Source: CAZADS01 sp964483985
GTDB taxonomy: Bacteria; Pseudomonadota; Alphaproteobacteria; Thalassobaculales; Thalassobaculaceae
Assembly: GCA_964483985.1 (NCBI GenBank)
Contig: CAZADS010000086.1
Span: 1-53,523, forward strand
DNA: 53,523 nucleotides
Reading direction: 5' to 3'
Shown here: piece by piece, positions 36,187-45,307 of the stretch
How the letters are laid out: every line of letters starts with the position of its first letter
Position numbering within the stretch: the first letter of the stretch is position 1
The notes under the pieces: generated by a model
Databases searched by the model: none
Told to the model about the DNA's origin: nothing
What the model saw: the letters and a program-made list of their open reading frames with translations, nothing else
Made by a program: the position numbers and the translations under genes

Positions 36187-37011
36187 GTGGCTGTTGAACA
36201 GTTTGATGAATTAAATACTGATCCCTTTTCTTTTGAAATAAGATCGGCCAAGCCTAGAAAATTTCGTAAAATTTTTAGGTCTGGAGCTTATCGCGGTACT
36301 ACAGCTGGAATGGCTGAGGGGTATACGCAAGGTAACTTGATGATTTTACCAGCCAAATATGCCCTAGATTTTTCCCGATTTTGTCAACGAAACCCCGCTC
36401 CATGCCCATTAGTAGGAATTTCTGATACAGGGGATCCTATAATGCGAACGTTAGGGCATGATATAGATATTAGGACAGATCTTCCGAGTTACAACATTTA
36501 CAGAGAGGGTGTTTTGGATGGATCCGTTTCTAATGTAGAAGATCTTTGGGCCGACGATTCGGTGGCTTTTGTGCTAGGATGTTCTTTCTCATTTGAGGAA
36601 GCCTTAGCACAGGCTCAAATCCCATTGAGACATATTGAGCTAAATAAAACGTGTCCAATGTATCGAACTTCGATAGAAACCGTCCCGTCGGGTCCGTTTA
36701 GTGGGGGGATGGTGGTTTCCATGCGCCCCATGCTACCTGCAGACGCAGTAAGGGCATCAGCTATTACTGCTCGCTTTCCACACACTCATGGAGTGCCAGT
36801 TCATTTAGGAGATCCTAATATAATTGGTATATCCGATATTCATAAGCCTGACTGGGGAGACCCTTCTGAATTTCGCGAAGGAGAAATCCCGGTTTTTTGG
36901 GCGTGTGGTGTTACCCCGCAGAACGCCATCCGAGGGGCCGATATACCGTTTGTCATCACGCATACGCCGGGATCAATGCTGATATCTGATATACGCAGCG
37001 CAACAACTTAA
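36187..37011 (+). CDS. DUF1445 / D-glutamate cyclase-like protein
   Basis: A 274-residue protein of the DUF1445 family, annotated as putative hydro-lyase; the mammalian relative is D-glutamate cyclase. Typical segments: RSGAYRGTTAGMAEGYTQGN near the start, CPLVGISDTGDP, FVLGCSFSFEEAL, and FWACGVTPQNAI with THTPGSMLISD at the end. The conserved Cys and His residues are present. GTG 36187 is chosen because GGAG lies six bases before it; ATG 36175 in frame has no ribosome site. Neighbouring TRAP genes suggest organic or amino-acid catabolism, and the family is often beside such transporters. The actual substrate is unknown. Confidence 0.88.
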   Translation: MAVEQFDELNTDPFSFEIRSAKPRKFRKIFRSGAYRGTTAGMAEGYTQGNLMILPAKYALDFSRFCQRNPAPCPLVGISDTGDPIMRTLGHDIDIRTDLPSYNIYREGVLDGSVSNVEDLWADDSVAFVLGCSFSFEEALAQAQIPLRHIELNKTCPMYRTSIETVPSGPFSGGMVVSMRPMLPADAVRASAITARFPHTHGVPVHLGDPNIIGISDIHKPDWGDPSEFREGEIPVFWACGVTPQNAIRGADIPFVITHTPGSMLISDIRSATT

Positions 37012-37035
37012 TCCAGGATTTTGAAATTCGGATAA

Positions 37036-37067
37036 AAACCCCGCACGAAATGCCTTGTGCGGGGTTT
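37036..37067. terminator. Bidirectional rho-independent terminator
   Basis: AAACCCCGCAC and GTGCGGGGTTT form a perfect 11-bp stem with a 10-nt loop, between the convergent DUF1445 and dctM genes. The A-run and T-run flanks let it work on both strands. Confidence 0.92.
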
Positions 37068-37084
37068 GCTAGTTTCCGTTACAT

Positions 37085-38383
37085 CTAATGATAAACTAGC
37101 GTTGGCAGCCAAGTTGCTAGATTAGGGTAGGCAACTAATAGTAAAATCATACCTAACATAGCAACGAGAAATGGTATGGAACCAATAGCGACGTCATTAA
37201 AATGCCCGCCGCGCATCCGAATACCATGTACTACATACAAATTTACGCCTATAGGCGGTGTAATTAGTGCCGCTTCCATTAGCAGAGTGATTAGTATTCC
37301 GAACCAAACATCGGAAAATTCTGGGACACTAAGAGCCATCACTATCGGGAAAACGATGGGTACGGTTGTTAGCATCATGGAAAGTGTTTCCATAAACATA
37401 CCAAGGAATAAATAGAAAACAATTATAAGAAGAATTGTTTGAACCGGGGTTAAACCCATATCCCTAATGAAATTAAGCATGGCTTGGGTAATGCCCATAA
37501 ATCCGAGGACAAAGTTCAAGAAGATTGCTGCGAATACTATTAACATGATCATCGCAGTGGTTCGCATTGTACCTTCAAACGCAGCCTTCAACATTTCCCA
37601 ATTTAGTGTTTTAAAAGCAGCAGCAATGATAACAGCCATACACACGCCTATAGAAGCGGCTTCCGTCGGTGTTGCAATACCACCGTATATTGAGCCAACC
37701 ACTGCTATAAAAAGTACTATAGGAGGAAGCAGATCAGGGAGGCAGCGAATACGGTCTGCCCAGGAAGTATCTACTTTTTTACCGCCCCACGTTGGTCGAT
37801 AAATACATGCACACACAATTGTTAGCATAAATAAGCTAGAAAGAATAATTCCGGGAATGATACCCGCAAGATAGAGTTCTGGAACGGAAGTATCTGTAAG
37901 AAGGCCATAAATAATTAGGTTTATTGAAGGGGGAACAAGAATCCCCAACGTTCCACCAGCTGCCAGTGACCCAAGAAAAAGTCGTTCATTGTAACCGCGC
38001 GCTTCAATTTCTGGGTAAGCGACAGTCCCGACCGTGGCGGCTGTCGCAACACTAGACCCCGAACTGGCTGCAAAAATAGTGCAGGACCCAATATTAGCGT
38101 GCATTAGCCCACCGGGCAGCCATGACAGCCATTGTATCACCGCGGCATACATGCGTTGAGCAATACCAGCTCTGAGCATAATTTCTCCTAGGAGGATGAA
38201 CATAGGCACTGCTACAAGGATAAATTCCTTACTTTTATCCCAGTAAATTTCGGCAAGAGCTGGGGTAAGCGTGCCTCCCATGGAAATATTGTCAAGGACA
38301 AAACTGAGAATCCCTAAAACGGCTGCAACGGGCACCGCCGCAAGTACAAGAATTAAGAGACCAACGATAATCGCAAGGGCCAT
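37085..38383 (-). CDS. dctM: TRAP transporter large permease subunit DctM
   Basis: Large membrane subunit of a tripartite ATP-independent periplasmic transporter, which uses a sodium or proton gradient to import the solute delivered by the binding protein. The 432 residues form about 12 hydrophobic segments with family motifs ILLGEIMLRAGIAQRMY, GTLGILVPPSINLIIYG and EAALITPPIGVNLYVV. Its ATG follows dctQ by three bases with GGTGGAGGA overlapping the dctQ end, so translation is coupled. It is the last gene of the operon before a shared terminator. Confidence 0.96.
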   Translation of the reverse strand: MALAIIVGLLILVLAAVPVAAVLGILSFVLDNISMGGTLTPALAEIYWDKSKEFILVAVPMFILLGEIMLRAGIAQRMYAAVIQWLSWLPGGLMHANIGSCTIFAASSGSSVATAATVGTVAYPEIEARGYNERLFLGSLAAGGTLGILVPPSINLIIYGLLTDTSVPELYLAGIIPGIILSSLFMLTIVCACIYRPTWGGKKVDTSWADRIRCLPDLLPPIVLFIAVVGSIYGGIATPTEAASIGVCMAVIIAAAFKTLNWEMLKAAFEGTMRTTAMIMLIVFAAIFLNFVLGFMGITQAMLNFIRDMGLTPVQTILLIIVFYLFLGMFMETLSMMLTTVPIVFPIVMALSVPEFSDVWFGILITLLMEAALITPPIGVNLYVVHGIRMRGGHFNDVAIGSIPFLVAMLGMILLLVAYPNLATWLPTLVYH

Positions 38384-38386
38384 TGG

Positions 38387-38998
38387 TTAATCCTCCACCC
38401 TAGTGCTAGGATTTTCGGCTAAGGCGACATCAATGCCATGCGTCTCTTCTTGCATTGTTTCGGCGATCGATGGGACTCCAGCGATCTTTGCAACAAGATC
38501 CCAGTTGCGCTGAAAAAGGGCAACTAAAGCGTAAACAACTACAAAGATTAACGTGATAAAAAATAACACTAAGCCAGTCACCCAGAAAAGCTGGGGTATC
38601 CATTGAGGTGTGCCAAGCGTAGTAATTGAAACTGAATTGTTAACATAAGAATCGACAAAAGAGATTATCGCATAACGGGTCATTACCGACATAAAATAAA
38701 ACAAGAGAAGTAGGCCAATAATATCCAGAACTGCCGTTAAGTATCTTGGTAGTAAATTGTATAGAGCATCGATACGTACGTTGGATCGATGTAACAGACA
38801 ATAAGAATAGGCCCAAGTGGTGGTAGCCGAGAACACGTAACCAGAGTACTCGTCAGATCCGCTCATGGTTACCGAAAAGATTTTCCTTGCCAGGACATCA
38901 ACAGTCACCATTACAGCGGCTGCGAGTAGAGCGGCTCCCCCAACCCAGACGGCATATTGTGAAAGTCGTTCAAGACGCATATAAATCGTCGAAAACAT
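38387..38998 (-). CDS. dctQ: TRAP transporter small permease subunit DctQ
   Basis: The small membrane subunit, 203 residues with four hydrophobic segments. It has the DctQ features VTVDVLARKIFSVTMSGSDE and a conserved Trp-rich region TTTWAYSYCLLHRSNVRIDA. It pairs with DctM and forms the fixed scaffold of the carrier. A terminator-like hairpin lies upstream, between dctP and dctQ, so it is probably made in smaller amounts than the binding protein. Confidence 0.94.
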   Translation of the reverse strand: MFSTIYMRLERLSQYAVWVGGAALLAAAVMVTVDVLARKIFSVTMSGSDEYSGYVFSATTTWAYSYCLLHRSNVRIDALYNLLPRYLTAVLDIIGLLLLFYFMSVMTRYAIISFVDSYVNNSVSITTLGTPQWIPQLFWVTGLVLFFITLIFVVVYALVALFQRNWDLVAKIAGVPSIAETMQEETHGIDVALAENPSTRVED

Positions 38999-39023
38999 TA
39001 TTTATATTTCCCGAAAATATTTG

Positions 39024-39056
39024 AAAAAATGGCGTCGCAGTGAAAACTACGACGCC
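39024..39056 (-). terminator. Intercistronic terminator-like hairpin after dctP
   Basis: On the minus strand, GGCGTCG and CGACGCC (39056-39031) form a perfect 7-bp stem, followed by ATTTTTT. It sits in the 75-bp gap between dctP and dctQ. It probably stops part of the transcription or protects the dctP message, giving more binding protein than permease. Confidence 0.75.
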
Positions 39057-39073
39057 CGTTTTAAATAAGAAAA

Positions 39074-40159
39074 CTACAGAGACGCTTTCATCCCCGAAAT
39101 TTTACCAATGGTGGCATTCCACTCATCAACACATTTTTGTGTGCCGCATCTTTTAGCCCAGCGCTTGAGGACAAAATTTTCAACGACATTTTTAAGTGTC
39201 TCTTTGTCTTCCGCAGTTGGAATGATTGGAACCATGCCACCAGGTTCTCCTTTTTCACAAGGGCCGGCGGCATTGCACTTAGTACCAATATCATCATTTT
39301 TCGCAGTTGCTGACCACATTTCTTCCTCAAGTTCAGCTAATGATTTCTTGAACAAAGCTTTGGTTTCTGCGTCTAACCCATTCCAAACTTTTAGATTCAT
39401 GGCTAAGAATGAGGAGGCATAACCGAGCTTTACACGAATATTATGTGTAACAACCTGCCACCATTTCGCGTTGTAAGCAGGAAGAATGCCTGTAAGTCCA
39501 CAGTCGGCAACGCCTTTCTGGAGAGCAGGAACAACTTCAGCGAAAGCTATGGTTACAGCGCTGCCACCCACGCCTTCAATAAAATCACCGAGCGTGGTGC
39601 TATAGGTTCGTATTTTTTTACCCTTTAGCTTACTCAATGGATATTTTTTAATGCTCTTGTCGCCAAGGTTACAAAATAGCTGTTGACTAGGCCAAGCATA
39701 GATCATCAAAAGTTTGGCGCCGTATTTTTCTTCAAACTCTCGTGCCAGAATATCCCGATAAGCTTCATTTGCTTTTCGGTAAACACCGAGATCTTGAATT
39801 ACGCCGGCTAGGTCAGCTCCTTCAATGGCAGGGCTGTCTTGGGCGACATAGGTTGTTACTCCGTGTACGGCGTCAAAAACACCAAGTTTAAGGAGTCGCA
39901 TAATTTCAAAGCCGGATAACCCCAGCTCGGTTTGGGACTTTGCATTTGCCGTTAATTTCCCGCCGGAAATCTTTGGCAGACGCTCTCTCCAATAAGGTCC
40001 TTCCCGTTCTTTCCAGTGATCCAGGAAACTCCATGTTCCTACGACCTTAAATTCTTTCTTCTTCATCTCGGCATCGGCAGGTCCTGAAGCCAAGGTAAGT
40101 GCTAACGCACAAATAGCGGTACAGGCGACCAGTGCCTTTTTGATTGATGGAAATTTCAT
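39074..40159 (-). CDS. dctP: TRAP transporter substrate-binding protein DctP
   Basis: Periplasmic solute receptor of 361 residues. A signal peptide runs to about residue 30 (hydrophobic core, ADA-E cleavage). Family features include KISGGKLTANAKSQTELGLS and the KGKKIRTYST segment, whose Arg normally pairs with the solute carboxylate. An insert with two Cys (KCNAAGPCEKG) and another Cys pair near the C terminus (RCGTQKC) could form periplasmic disulfides. ATG 40159 is chosen because GGGAGG is five bases upstream; the longer ATG 40198 form lacks this. Ligand probably an organic acid; identity unknown. Confidence 0.95.
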   Translation of the reverse strand: MKFPSIKKALVACTAICALALTLASGPADAEMKKKEFKVVGTWSFLDHWKEREGPYWRERLPKISGGKLTANAKSQTELGLSGFEIMRLLKLGVFDAVHGVTTYVAQDSPAIEGADLAGVIQDLGVYRKANEAYRDILAREFEEKYGAKLLMIYAWPSQQLFCNLGDKSIKKYPLSKLKGKKIRTYSTTLGDFIEGVGGSAVTIAFAEVVPALQKGVADCGLTGILPAYNAKWWQVVTHNIRVKLGYASSFLAMNLKVWNGLDAETKALFKKSLAELEEEMWSATAKNDDIGTKCNAAGPCEKGEPGGMVPIIPTAEDKETLKNVVENFVLKRWAKRCGTQKCVDEWNATIGKISGMKASL

Positions 40160-40486
40160 AACTACCTCCCAAATTTTTCCAAACACGAGCTTAGTCAAGT
40201 CTCTCTAAATGGGCAACTGTTATACACACATCTATTAAATTACAGTTACTTCGCAAATTTAAAATAAATATTTGTTCAACATTAGTATGACTCATAACCA
40301 TAGGTAGGCGTTAGAGACGTCACTGTGCACTTCCTGTCAACAGTGGTAGATTTTTAAACACATACAAAGAATAGGGATCACCGTACTGGCAATATGTTCG
40401 ACATTTACTTGTGAGTATTTGTTGTTTTGTCGAGGATGAGATTAGCATATCGACCGGAGGTCATATCCAAAATCAGGAGAAGCAAA
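40160..40486. other. Divergent intergenic region, no gene
   Basis: 327 bp between dctP (minus) and the hydrolase operon (plus). It is AT-rich and must carry both promoters. I see no strong palindrome, riboswitch or small ORF with a ribosome site, apart from the in-frame extension of the hydrolase from 40427. Confidence 0.5.
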
Positions 40487-41380
40487 ATGCCCGAATTAAC
40501 AACTGATGACCGTGTGAAACTATATTATGAAGAAGCTGGAGCAGGCACACCCATAATTTTTGTGCATGAATTTGCTGGCGATATAAGAAGCTGGGAGCCT
40601 CAAATGCGGCATTTTTCGCGAAGATATCGTTGCATCGCCTACAATGCAAGGGGCTACCCACCTTCAGACGTTCCAAGTGCGACGGATAAATATTCTCAAA
40701 GTCGCGCTTCCCAGGATATTCGAGCAGTTATGGATGGTCTTGACATTGATGTCGCACATATAGTTGGGCTTTCAATGGGTGGGTTTGCTACACTTCATTT
40801 TGGTTTTGATTTTCCGGAGCGAGCGCTATCACTTGTAGTTGGGGGATGTGGTTATGGAGCAGAACCCGGGGAACGAGAAAAATTTCAAAAAGAAACAGCA
40901 TTAACGGTGGAAAAAATACGACGGGATACAATGAGCGTAGCCAGCAAAGCTTATGCCATGGGTCCTACCCGAGTTCAATATCAAAATAAGGACCCTAGAG
41001 GTTGGAAGGAATTTGAAACGCAGTTGCGGGATCATTCAACGCAAGGGTCAGCTCTTACGATGATGGGAGTGCAACGCCTTCGTCCATCACTCTATGATTT
41101 AGAGGACAAAATGAAGTCGTTGAATGTGCCAACTATGATTATCAACGGGGACGAAGATGATCCTTGCTTGGATCCAGGATTGTTTATGAAACGAAATATA
41201 TCTTCTAGCTCATTAGTCATTTTGCCCCGTTCGGGGCACACTATAAATTTAGAGGAACCAGCTATGTTCAACCTTTTTTTGGACGATTTTCTGCATCAAG
41301 TGGAAACAGGGAATTGGGGCTTGCGGGACCCACGATCTCAGACGGGAAGTATCCTTGGTGATACTGGACAAGGCGAGTAA
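40487..41380 (+). CDS. Alpha/beta hydrolase, 3-oxoadipate enol-lactonase-like
   Basis: A 297-residue hydrolase, first gene of a three-gene operon. Nucleophile elbow VGLSMGGFA, oxyanion strand IIFVHEFAGD, acid loop NGDEDDPC and catalytic His in PRSGHTINLEEP. ATG 40487 has AGGAG eight bases upstream; an earlier ATG at 40427 lacks a site and adds 20 basic residues. The SDR gene follows after three bases. Divergent TRAP genes suggest that the pathway handles the imported acid. Substrate unknown. Confidence 0.92.
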   Translation: MPELTTDDRVKLYYEEAGAGTPIIFVHEFAGDIRSWEPQMRHFSRRYRCIAYNARGYPPSDVPSATDKYSQSRASQDIRAVMDGLDIDVAHIVGLSMGGFATLHFGFDFPERALSLVVGGCGYGAEPGEREKFQKETALTVEKIRRDTMSVASKAYAMGPTRVQYQNKDPRGWKEFETQLRDHSTQGSALTMMGVQRLRPSLYDLEDKMKSLNVPTMIINGDEDDPCLDPGLFMKRNISSSSLVILPRSGHTINLEEPAMFNLFLDDFLHQVETGNWGLRDPRSQTGSILGDTGQGE

Positions 41381-41383
41381 ATC

Positions 41384-42142
41384 ATGAGATTGGAAAACCG
41401 ATCAACTTTAATAACGGGAGCCGCAAAAGGCATAGGCTTAAGTGTTGCAAAGGCATTTGCAACCGAAGGGGCAAATGTGGCTTTAGCCGATCTTTCTAAG
41501 GACGAAGCCATTCGGCAAGCGGCCGAGCTGCAAGACAAGTTCGGCATTCAAGCGATCGGCTTGGAATGCGATGTTGCTGATTCGATTTCTCTTAAAACGG
41601 CCATTGATACTACCGCTCAGAGTTTTGGAAAATTGGATACGTTGGCCTGCATGGCTGCTACTCTAACCGAGAGACTTGATGTCGTAGAGTTGTCCGAGGA
41701 AGATTGGGACAGAACCCTTCGGGTAAATCTTACAGGGTCGTTCTTAGCCTGCAAACATGCGATACCGCATATGCGCCAGGCTGGTTTCGGATCTATAATC
41801 CTCACCGCTTCTCAAATGGGACAGGTGGCTTGGCCGGGCTCTACTGCTTATTGCACAACGAAGGGTGGTATTCTTCAATTAGTAAAAGGTATCGCACTAG
41901 ACCACAAAGACGAGAATATTCGTTGCAATAGTATTTCCCCAGGTGGAATCGCGACAGATAGATTAGTAGCCCGTTGGGGAGATCTCGAGACGGCTGAAAA
42001 AGAATGGGGGCCTAGGCACGCTTTAGGGCGTCTGGGAAAACCGCACGAGATAGCTTCGGGTGTAGTTTTTTTGGCGAGTCATGAATCTAGCTTTATGACC
42101 GGCGCTGATCTTTTAATTGATGGCGGTTATACAGCTTGGTAA
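41384..42142 (+). CDS. Short-chain dehydrogenase/reductase
   Basis: A 252-residue classical SDR that oxidises or reduces an alcohol/ketone with NAD(P). The cofactor motif TGAAKGIG is at residues 10-17, catalytic Ser in ILTASQMG, and YxxxK in AYCTTKG. The C-terminal FMTGADLLIDGGYTAW is typical. An Asp (ALADLS) at the end of strand 2 suggests preference for NAD+. It lies three bases after the hydrolase and 13 before the ATC-hydrolase-like gene, so the three are one operon. Substrate unknown. Confidence 0.95.
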   Translation: MRLENRSTLITGAAKGIGLSVAKAFATEGANVALADLSKDEAIRQAAELQDKFGIQAIGLECDVADSISLKTAIDTTAQSFGKLDTLACMAATLTERLDVVELSEEDWDRTLRVNLTGSFLACKHAIPHMRQAGFGSIILTASQMGQVAWPGSTAYCTTKGGILQLVKGIALDHKDENIRCNSISPGGIATDRLVARWGDLETAEKEWGPRHALGRLGKPHEIASGVVFLASHESSFMTGADLLIDGGYTAW

Positions 42143-42155
42143 AGGATTAATTGAA

Positions 42156-42620
42156 ATGGTTGACATACCAATCTTGGAACTTCGGCGGATCGAAGCGAAT
42201 ATAATCAAACCAATTTATCAAGCAATGGTCAAAAATCTCGGCACTCAAAAAGCTCAACATATATTGGGTTCTGCGATAGAGGAAGCAGCGGTTGAACAAG
42301 GAAAATCGCTGGCTCGGGAGTCTAAGGCCGGTCCAAATCTCAAAGAATTTATTGATTTGTTTGAACGTTGGAAGATGGGTGGCGCTTTGGAAGTGGAGGT
42401 TTTGCAAGAATCTGAAGATAAATTCGACTTCAATATCACTAGATGCCGTTATGCAGAAATGTACCGTGATATGGATATGGGAGAAATTGGCCACCTGCTT
42501 TCCTGTGGCCGAGATGGGTCTTTTTGTAAAGGTTATGATCCTAGAATTAAGCTAGAAAGAACGAAAACTATCATGGGTGGAGCAAGTCATTGCGATTTCC
42601 GATATACGGTTAAGAAGTGA
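42156..42620 (+). CDS. L-2-amino-thiazoline-4-carboxylic acid hydrolase-like protein
   Basis: A 154-residue protein matching the ATC-hydrolase family, which opens cyclic thiazoline or related amidine/imine rings. The family core is visible: FNITRCRYAEMYRDMDMGEI, then LLSCGRDGSFCKGYDP and the end TIMGGASHCDFRY. Four Cys are conserved, and one may be catalytic or bind metal. ATG 42156 has AGGA upstream; the longer ATG 42117 form overlaps the SDR gene. Its place in an operon with a hydrolase and an SDR suggests breakdown of a nitrogen- or sulfur-containing ring compound, which is inference. Confidence 0.85.
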   Translation: MVDIPILELRRIEANIIKPIYQAMVKNLGTQKAQHILGSAIEEAAVEQGKSLARESKAGPNLKEFIDLFERWKMGGALEVEVLQESEDKFDFNITRCRYAEMYRDMDMGEIGHLLSCGRDGSFCKGYDPRIKLERTKTIMGGASHCDFRYTVKK

Positions 42621-42672
42621 CATTGCATAAGGATACGATTCAAAAACAAACGGTTAATTTAGGCATAATATT

Positions 42673-42963
42673 GTGTCGGGGAAATTTTGGGGCCAATTAA
42701 ATCAATCCCGCAGGCAAGCACTTGTTGCATCGTTCGTCGAATGGATTAAGGCTTATTATATTCCGTTCTTTATTTTTGCAGCTGTTAATTTTTTGGAATT
42801 TCGGTAGCCAGAGTTTAGCTGATTTTATTGTTTTAAATTCTTTTAGCAGTCTTAAATTACTCATATCGGTTTTACGTTTGCGGTTTTTGGTTTGGTTTTG
42901 AATTGGATTATTGAATATAGGCTTCCCGCCTTAAAGATCGATATCATAGATCATTGGCAATAA
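42673..42963 (+). pseudogene. Remnant of a small membrane protein
   Basis: Within the 380-bp gap 42621-43000 there is no intact gene. GTG 42673 opens a 44-residue frame with a hydrophobic stretch (AYYIPFFIFAAVNFLEFR) ending at TAG 42805. The next frame continues with SLADFIVLNSFSSLKLLIS, and a third has FAVFGLVLNWIIEYRLPALK to TAA 42961. Joined, they would make a roughly 95-residue protein with two or three membrane helices, broken by two frameshifts. No family is recognised; chance open frames cannot be excluded. Confidence 0.3.
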
Positions 42964-43000
42964 GATAATTGGAGTTGAAATTTCGACGGAGTGACGGAGT

Positions 43001-44131
43001 ATGGGACCATTGAATGGAATAAAAATTATAGAAATTGCTGGAATTGGCCCGGGTCCAATGGCCGCTATGCTGCTCGCAGATATGGGCGCAACGGTTTTGC
43101 GAATAGAGCGCTTAGGCTCTAGTCACCTTGGCGTACACCGGCCATTAAATTGCGATATAACACTGCGGTCCCGAAAGGCTATTGCGCTTGATTTAAAATC
43201 GCCAAAGGCCATCAAGAAAGTTTTACGTCTTGTGGAGAAGGCCGATGCGTTGATTGAGGGATTTCGACCTGGTGTAACCGAACGGCTCGGGTTAGGGCCA
43301 GCGGATTGCCTTGCGATTAACCCGAGATTAGTTTACGGGCGAATGACTGGTTTTGGCCAAGACGGTCCCATGTCGCAGGCAGCAGGTCATGATCTGAACT
43401 ATATCGCTATGAGTGGGGCTCTAAGCGCCATAGGCAGAGTCGGTCATGGGCCGACGCCTCCTCTAAACTTGGTCGGTGATTATGGTGGGGGTGCTCTCTA
43501 TTTAGTGGTTGGTGTGCTTGCGGCATTGTTGGAAACCAAAACTTCTGGGAAAGGTCAGGTTGTAGATGCGGCTATGGTAGATGGAGCAGCATCTCTAATG
43601 GCAGCACCATTCGGAATGTTTGCAGCCGGTTTATTAACTAAACAAAGAGGCACTAATGTTTTGGATTCTGGATCCTATTTTTACGACGCATATGAGTGCG
43701 CAGATGGGAAATACGTTTCTGTTGCTGCAATTGAAAATAAGTTTCATAAAGAAATGCTTGAATTAATGGGGCTTAATCCTGAAATCGTGTTGGAGCAGAT
43801 GGATCGAAAGGAATGGCCAAATTTAAAAAGAATTATGGCGGAAAGATTTAAAACCAAGACTAGAGCTGAATGGGTTGAAATTATGGGCGGAAGTGATGCA
43901 TGTTTTGCCCCCGTGTTGGAAATGGATGAAGTAGCAGAAGATCCACACAATCAAGCCCGGCAGACATTTATAGAGATAGAAGGGATCGTGCAGCCCGCGC
44001 CAGCTCCAAGATTTAATCGCACCCCCAATCCAACTCCGACGGCGCCAATTAGGGCTAGCATGATTGCTATTGAAGATGCATTAGAGCTTTGGTTATCAAC
44101 AGAAGAAATACAAGAATGGTTATCTAACTAA
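43001..44131 (+). CDS. Alpha-methylacyl-CoA racemase (CaiB family)
   Basis: A 376-residue type III CoA-transferase-fold enzyme. It carries the racemase signature rather than that of a transferase: GHDLNYIAMSGAL with catalytic H130 and NLVGDYGGG with D160, matching the His/Asp acid-base pair of mycobacterial MCR. The enzyme swaps the chirality of 2-methyl-branched acyl-CoAs so that they can enter beta-oxidation. GGAG precedes ATG 43001. An acyl-CoA dehydrogenase follows after 30 nt, which fits a branched-chain or sterol-side-chain breakdown step. Confidence 0.93.
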   Translation: MGPLNGIKIIEIAGIGPGPMAAMLLADMGATVLRIERLGSSHLGVHRPLNCDITLRSRKAIALDLKSPKAIKKVLRLVEKADALIEGFRPGVTERLGLGPADCLAINPRLVYGRMTGFGQDGPMSQAAGHDLNYIAMSGALSAIGRVGHGPTPPLNLVGDYGGGALYLVVGVLAALLETKTSGKGQVVDAAMVDGAASLMAAPFGMFAAGLLTKQRGTNVLDSGSYFYDAYECADGKYVSVAAIENKFHKEMLELMGLNPEIVLEQMDRKEWPNLKRIMAERFKTKTRAEWVEIMGGSDACFAPVLEMDEVAEDPHNQARQTFIEIEGIVQPAPAPRFNRTPNPTPTAPIRASMIAIEDALELWLSTEEIQEWLSN

Positions 44132-44161
44132 CTAAAATCTTTAAAAAGTTGGAGTATTGCA

Positions 44162-45307
44162 TTGTTTCAGTTAAATGAAGACCATCTCAGAATTCGTGAA
44201 ATGGTTAGGCGTGTAGCTATTGAAAAAGTTGGAGTTAGAGCAGGTCAAATAGACGCCAGCGCAGAATACCCTCAGGACATGTTTGATTTATTACGTGATC
44301 TCGGTCTTTTCACTTTGCCATTTCCAGAAAAATTCGGAGGTTCGGCGAGTATCTTAGGGTCTTGTGTTGCCATAGAGGAGTTAGGGAGGGTTTGTTACAA
44401 TACGGCTTACCTTTTGGTTGTCCAATGGGTGCCCTTTGGAGCAATCCTTGCGGGCGGATCCAAACTACAACAAGAACGATATCTTCCCGGTTTAGCTAAT
44501 GGGACGCTTCGAGGCGCTTTTTCAACTACCGAAACCCAAAGTGGATCAGATATTGCTGGCGTCAGGACCCGCGCTCTCCAAGTATCAGGAGGATATAAAA
44601 TTACCGGGAGTAAGGTATGGTGTACAAATTCCTCTGTTGCAGATTTCGTGGTTGTTGCTGCTCGAACAGGGGAGATAGATAAAAAAGGAGCAATCAATTT
44701 CTTTATAGTTGAACGTGACACGCCGGGGTTTTCGGTGGGCCCGCCAGAGCAAAAGATGGGTGCGAGGGGTGTACCATCTTGCCCTTTATATTTTGACGAT
44801 GCTTTTGTACCGGCCGACGCAATGTTGGGAAATCCAGGTGAAGGTTTTCGCATTGTTATGGAGTCTTTAAACCTATCGCGTCCAATTATAGGGGCCCGCG
44901 GGGTTGGGTTGTCTCAGGGAGCGTATGATCACGCTTTAGCTTTCGTTCGTGATAGAAATGCTTTCGGAAAATCGGTAGTCGATTTTCAAGGCGTGCGGTG
45001 GATTTTAGCAGATATGCATATCCAAACTGAAGCAGCAAGGAGTCTAGTTTATAAAGCAGCTGCTGCAGCTGATTCAGGGCTGACAGGTAAGGCTCTGGCA
45101 ATTCAGGCTGCGGTAGCAAAGTGTCACGCGAGCGATACCGCGATGAAAGTGGCTACCGATGCTGTTCAGCTATTTGGTGCGGCTGGCGTATCTGACGATT
45201 TTCCTATTAACCGATACTTTCGTGATGCTAAAGTTTTGCAAATAGTGGAAGGCACCCAACAAATTCAAAGGAATATTATTGGACGTTATCTGGTAGACGG
45301 CATTTGA
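44162..45307 (+). CDS. Acyl-CoA dehydrogenase
   Basis: A 381-residue FAD enzyme that forms the 2,3-double bond of an acyl-CoA and passes electrons to ETF. Signatures are FSTTETQSGSDIAGVRT (FAD/substrate loop near 120-136), RDAKVLQIVEGTQQIQRN with the catalytic Glu near 365, and the terminal GRYL. It is the normal length. TTG 44162 is the only start near the GGAG at 44152; homologues start at the same place (LNEDHLRIREMVR). It is probably co-transcribed with the racemase. Chain-length preference cannot be read. Confidence 0.95.
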   Translation: MFQLNEDHLRIREMVRRVAIEKVGVRAGQIDASAEYPQDMFDLLRDLGLFTLPFPEKFGGSASILGSCVAIEELGRVCYNTAYLLVVQWVPFGAILAGGSKLQQERYLPGLANGTLRGAFSTTETQSGSDIAGVRTRALQVSGGYKITGSKVWCTNSSVADFVVVAARTGEIDKKGAINFFIVERDTPGFSVGPPEQKMGARGVPSCPLYFDDAFVPADAMLGNPGEGFRIVMESLNLSRPIIGARGVGLSQGAYDHALAFVRDRNAFGKSVVDFQGVRWILADMHIQTEAARSLVYKAAAAADSGLTGKALAIQAAVAKCHASDTAMKVATDAVQLFGAAGVSDDFPINRYFRDAKVLQIVEGTQQIQRNIIGRYLVDGI

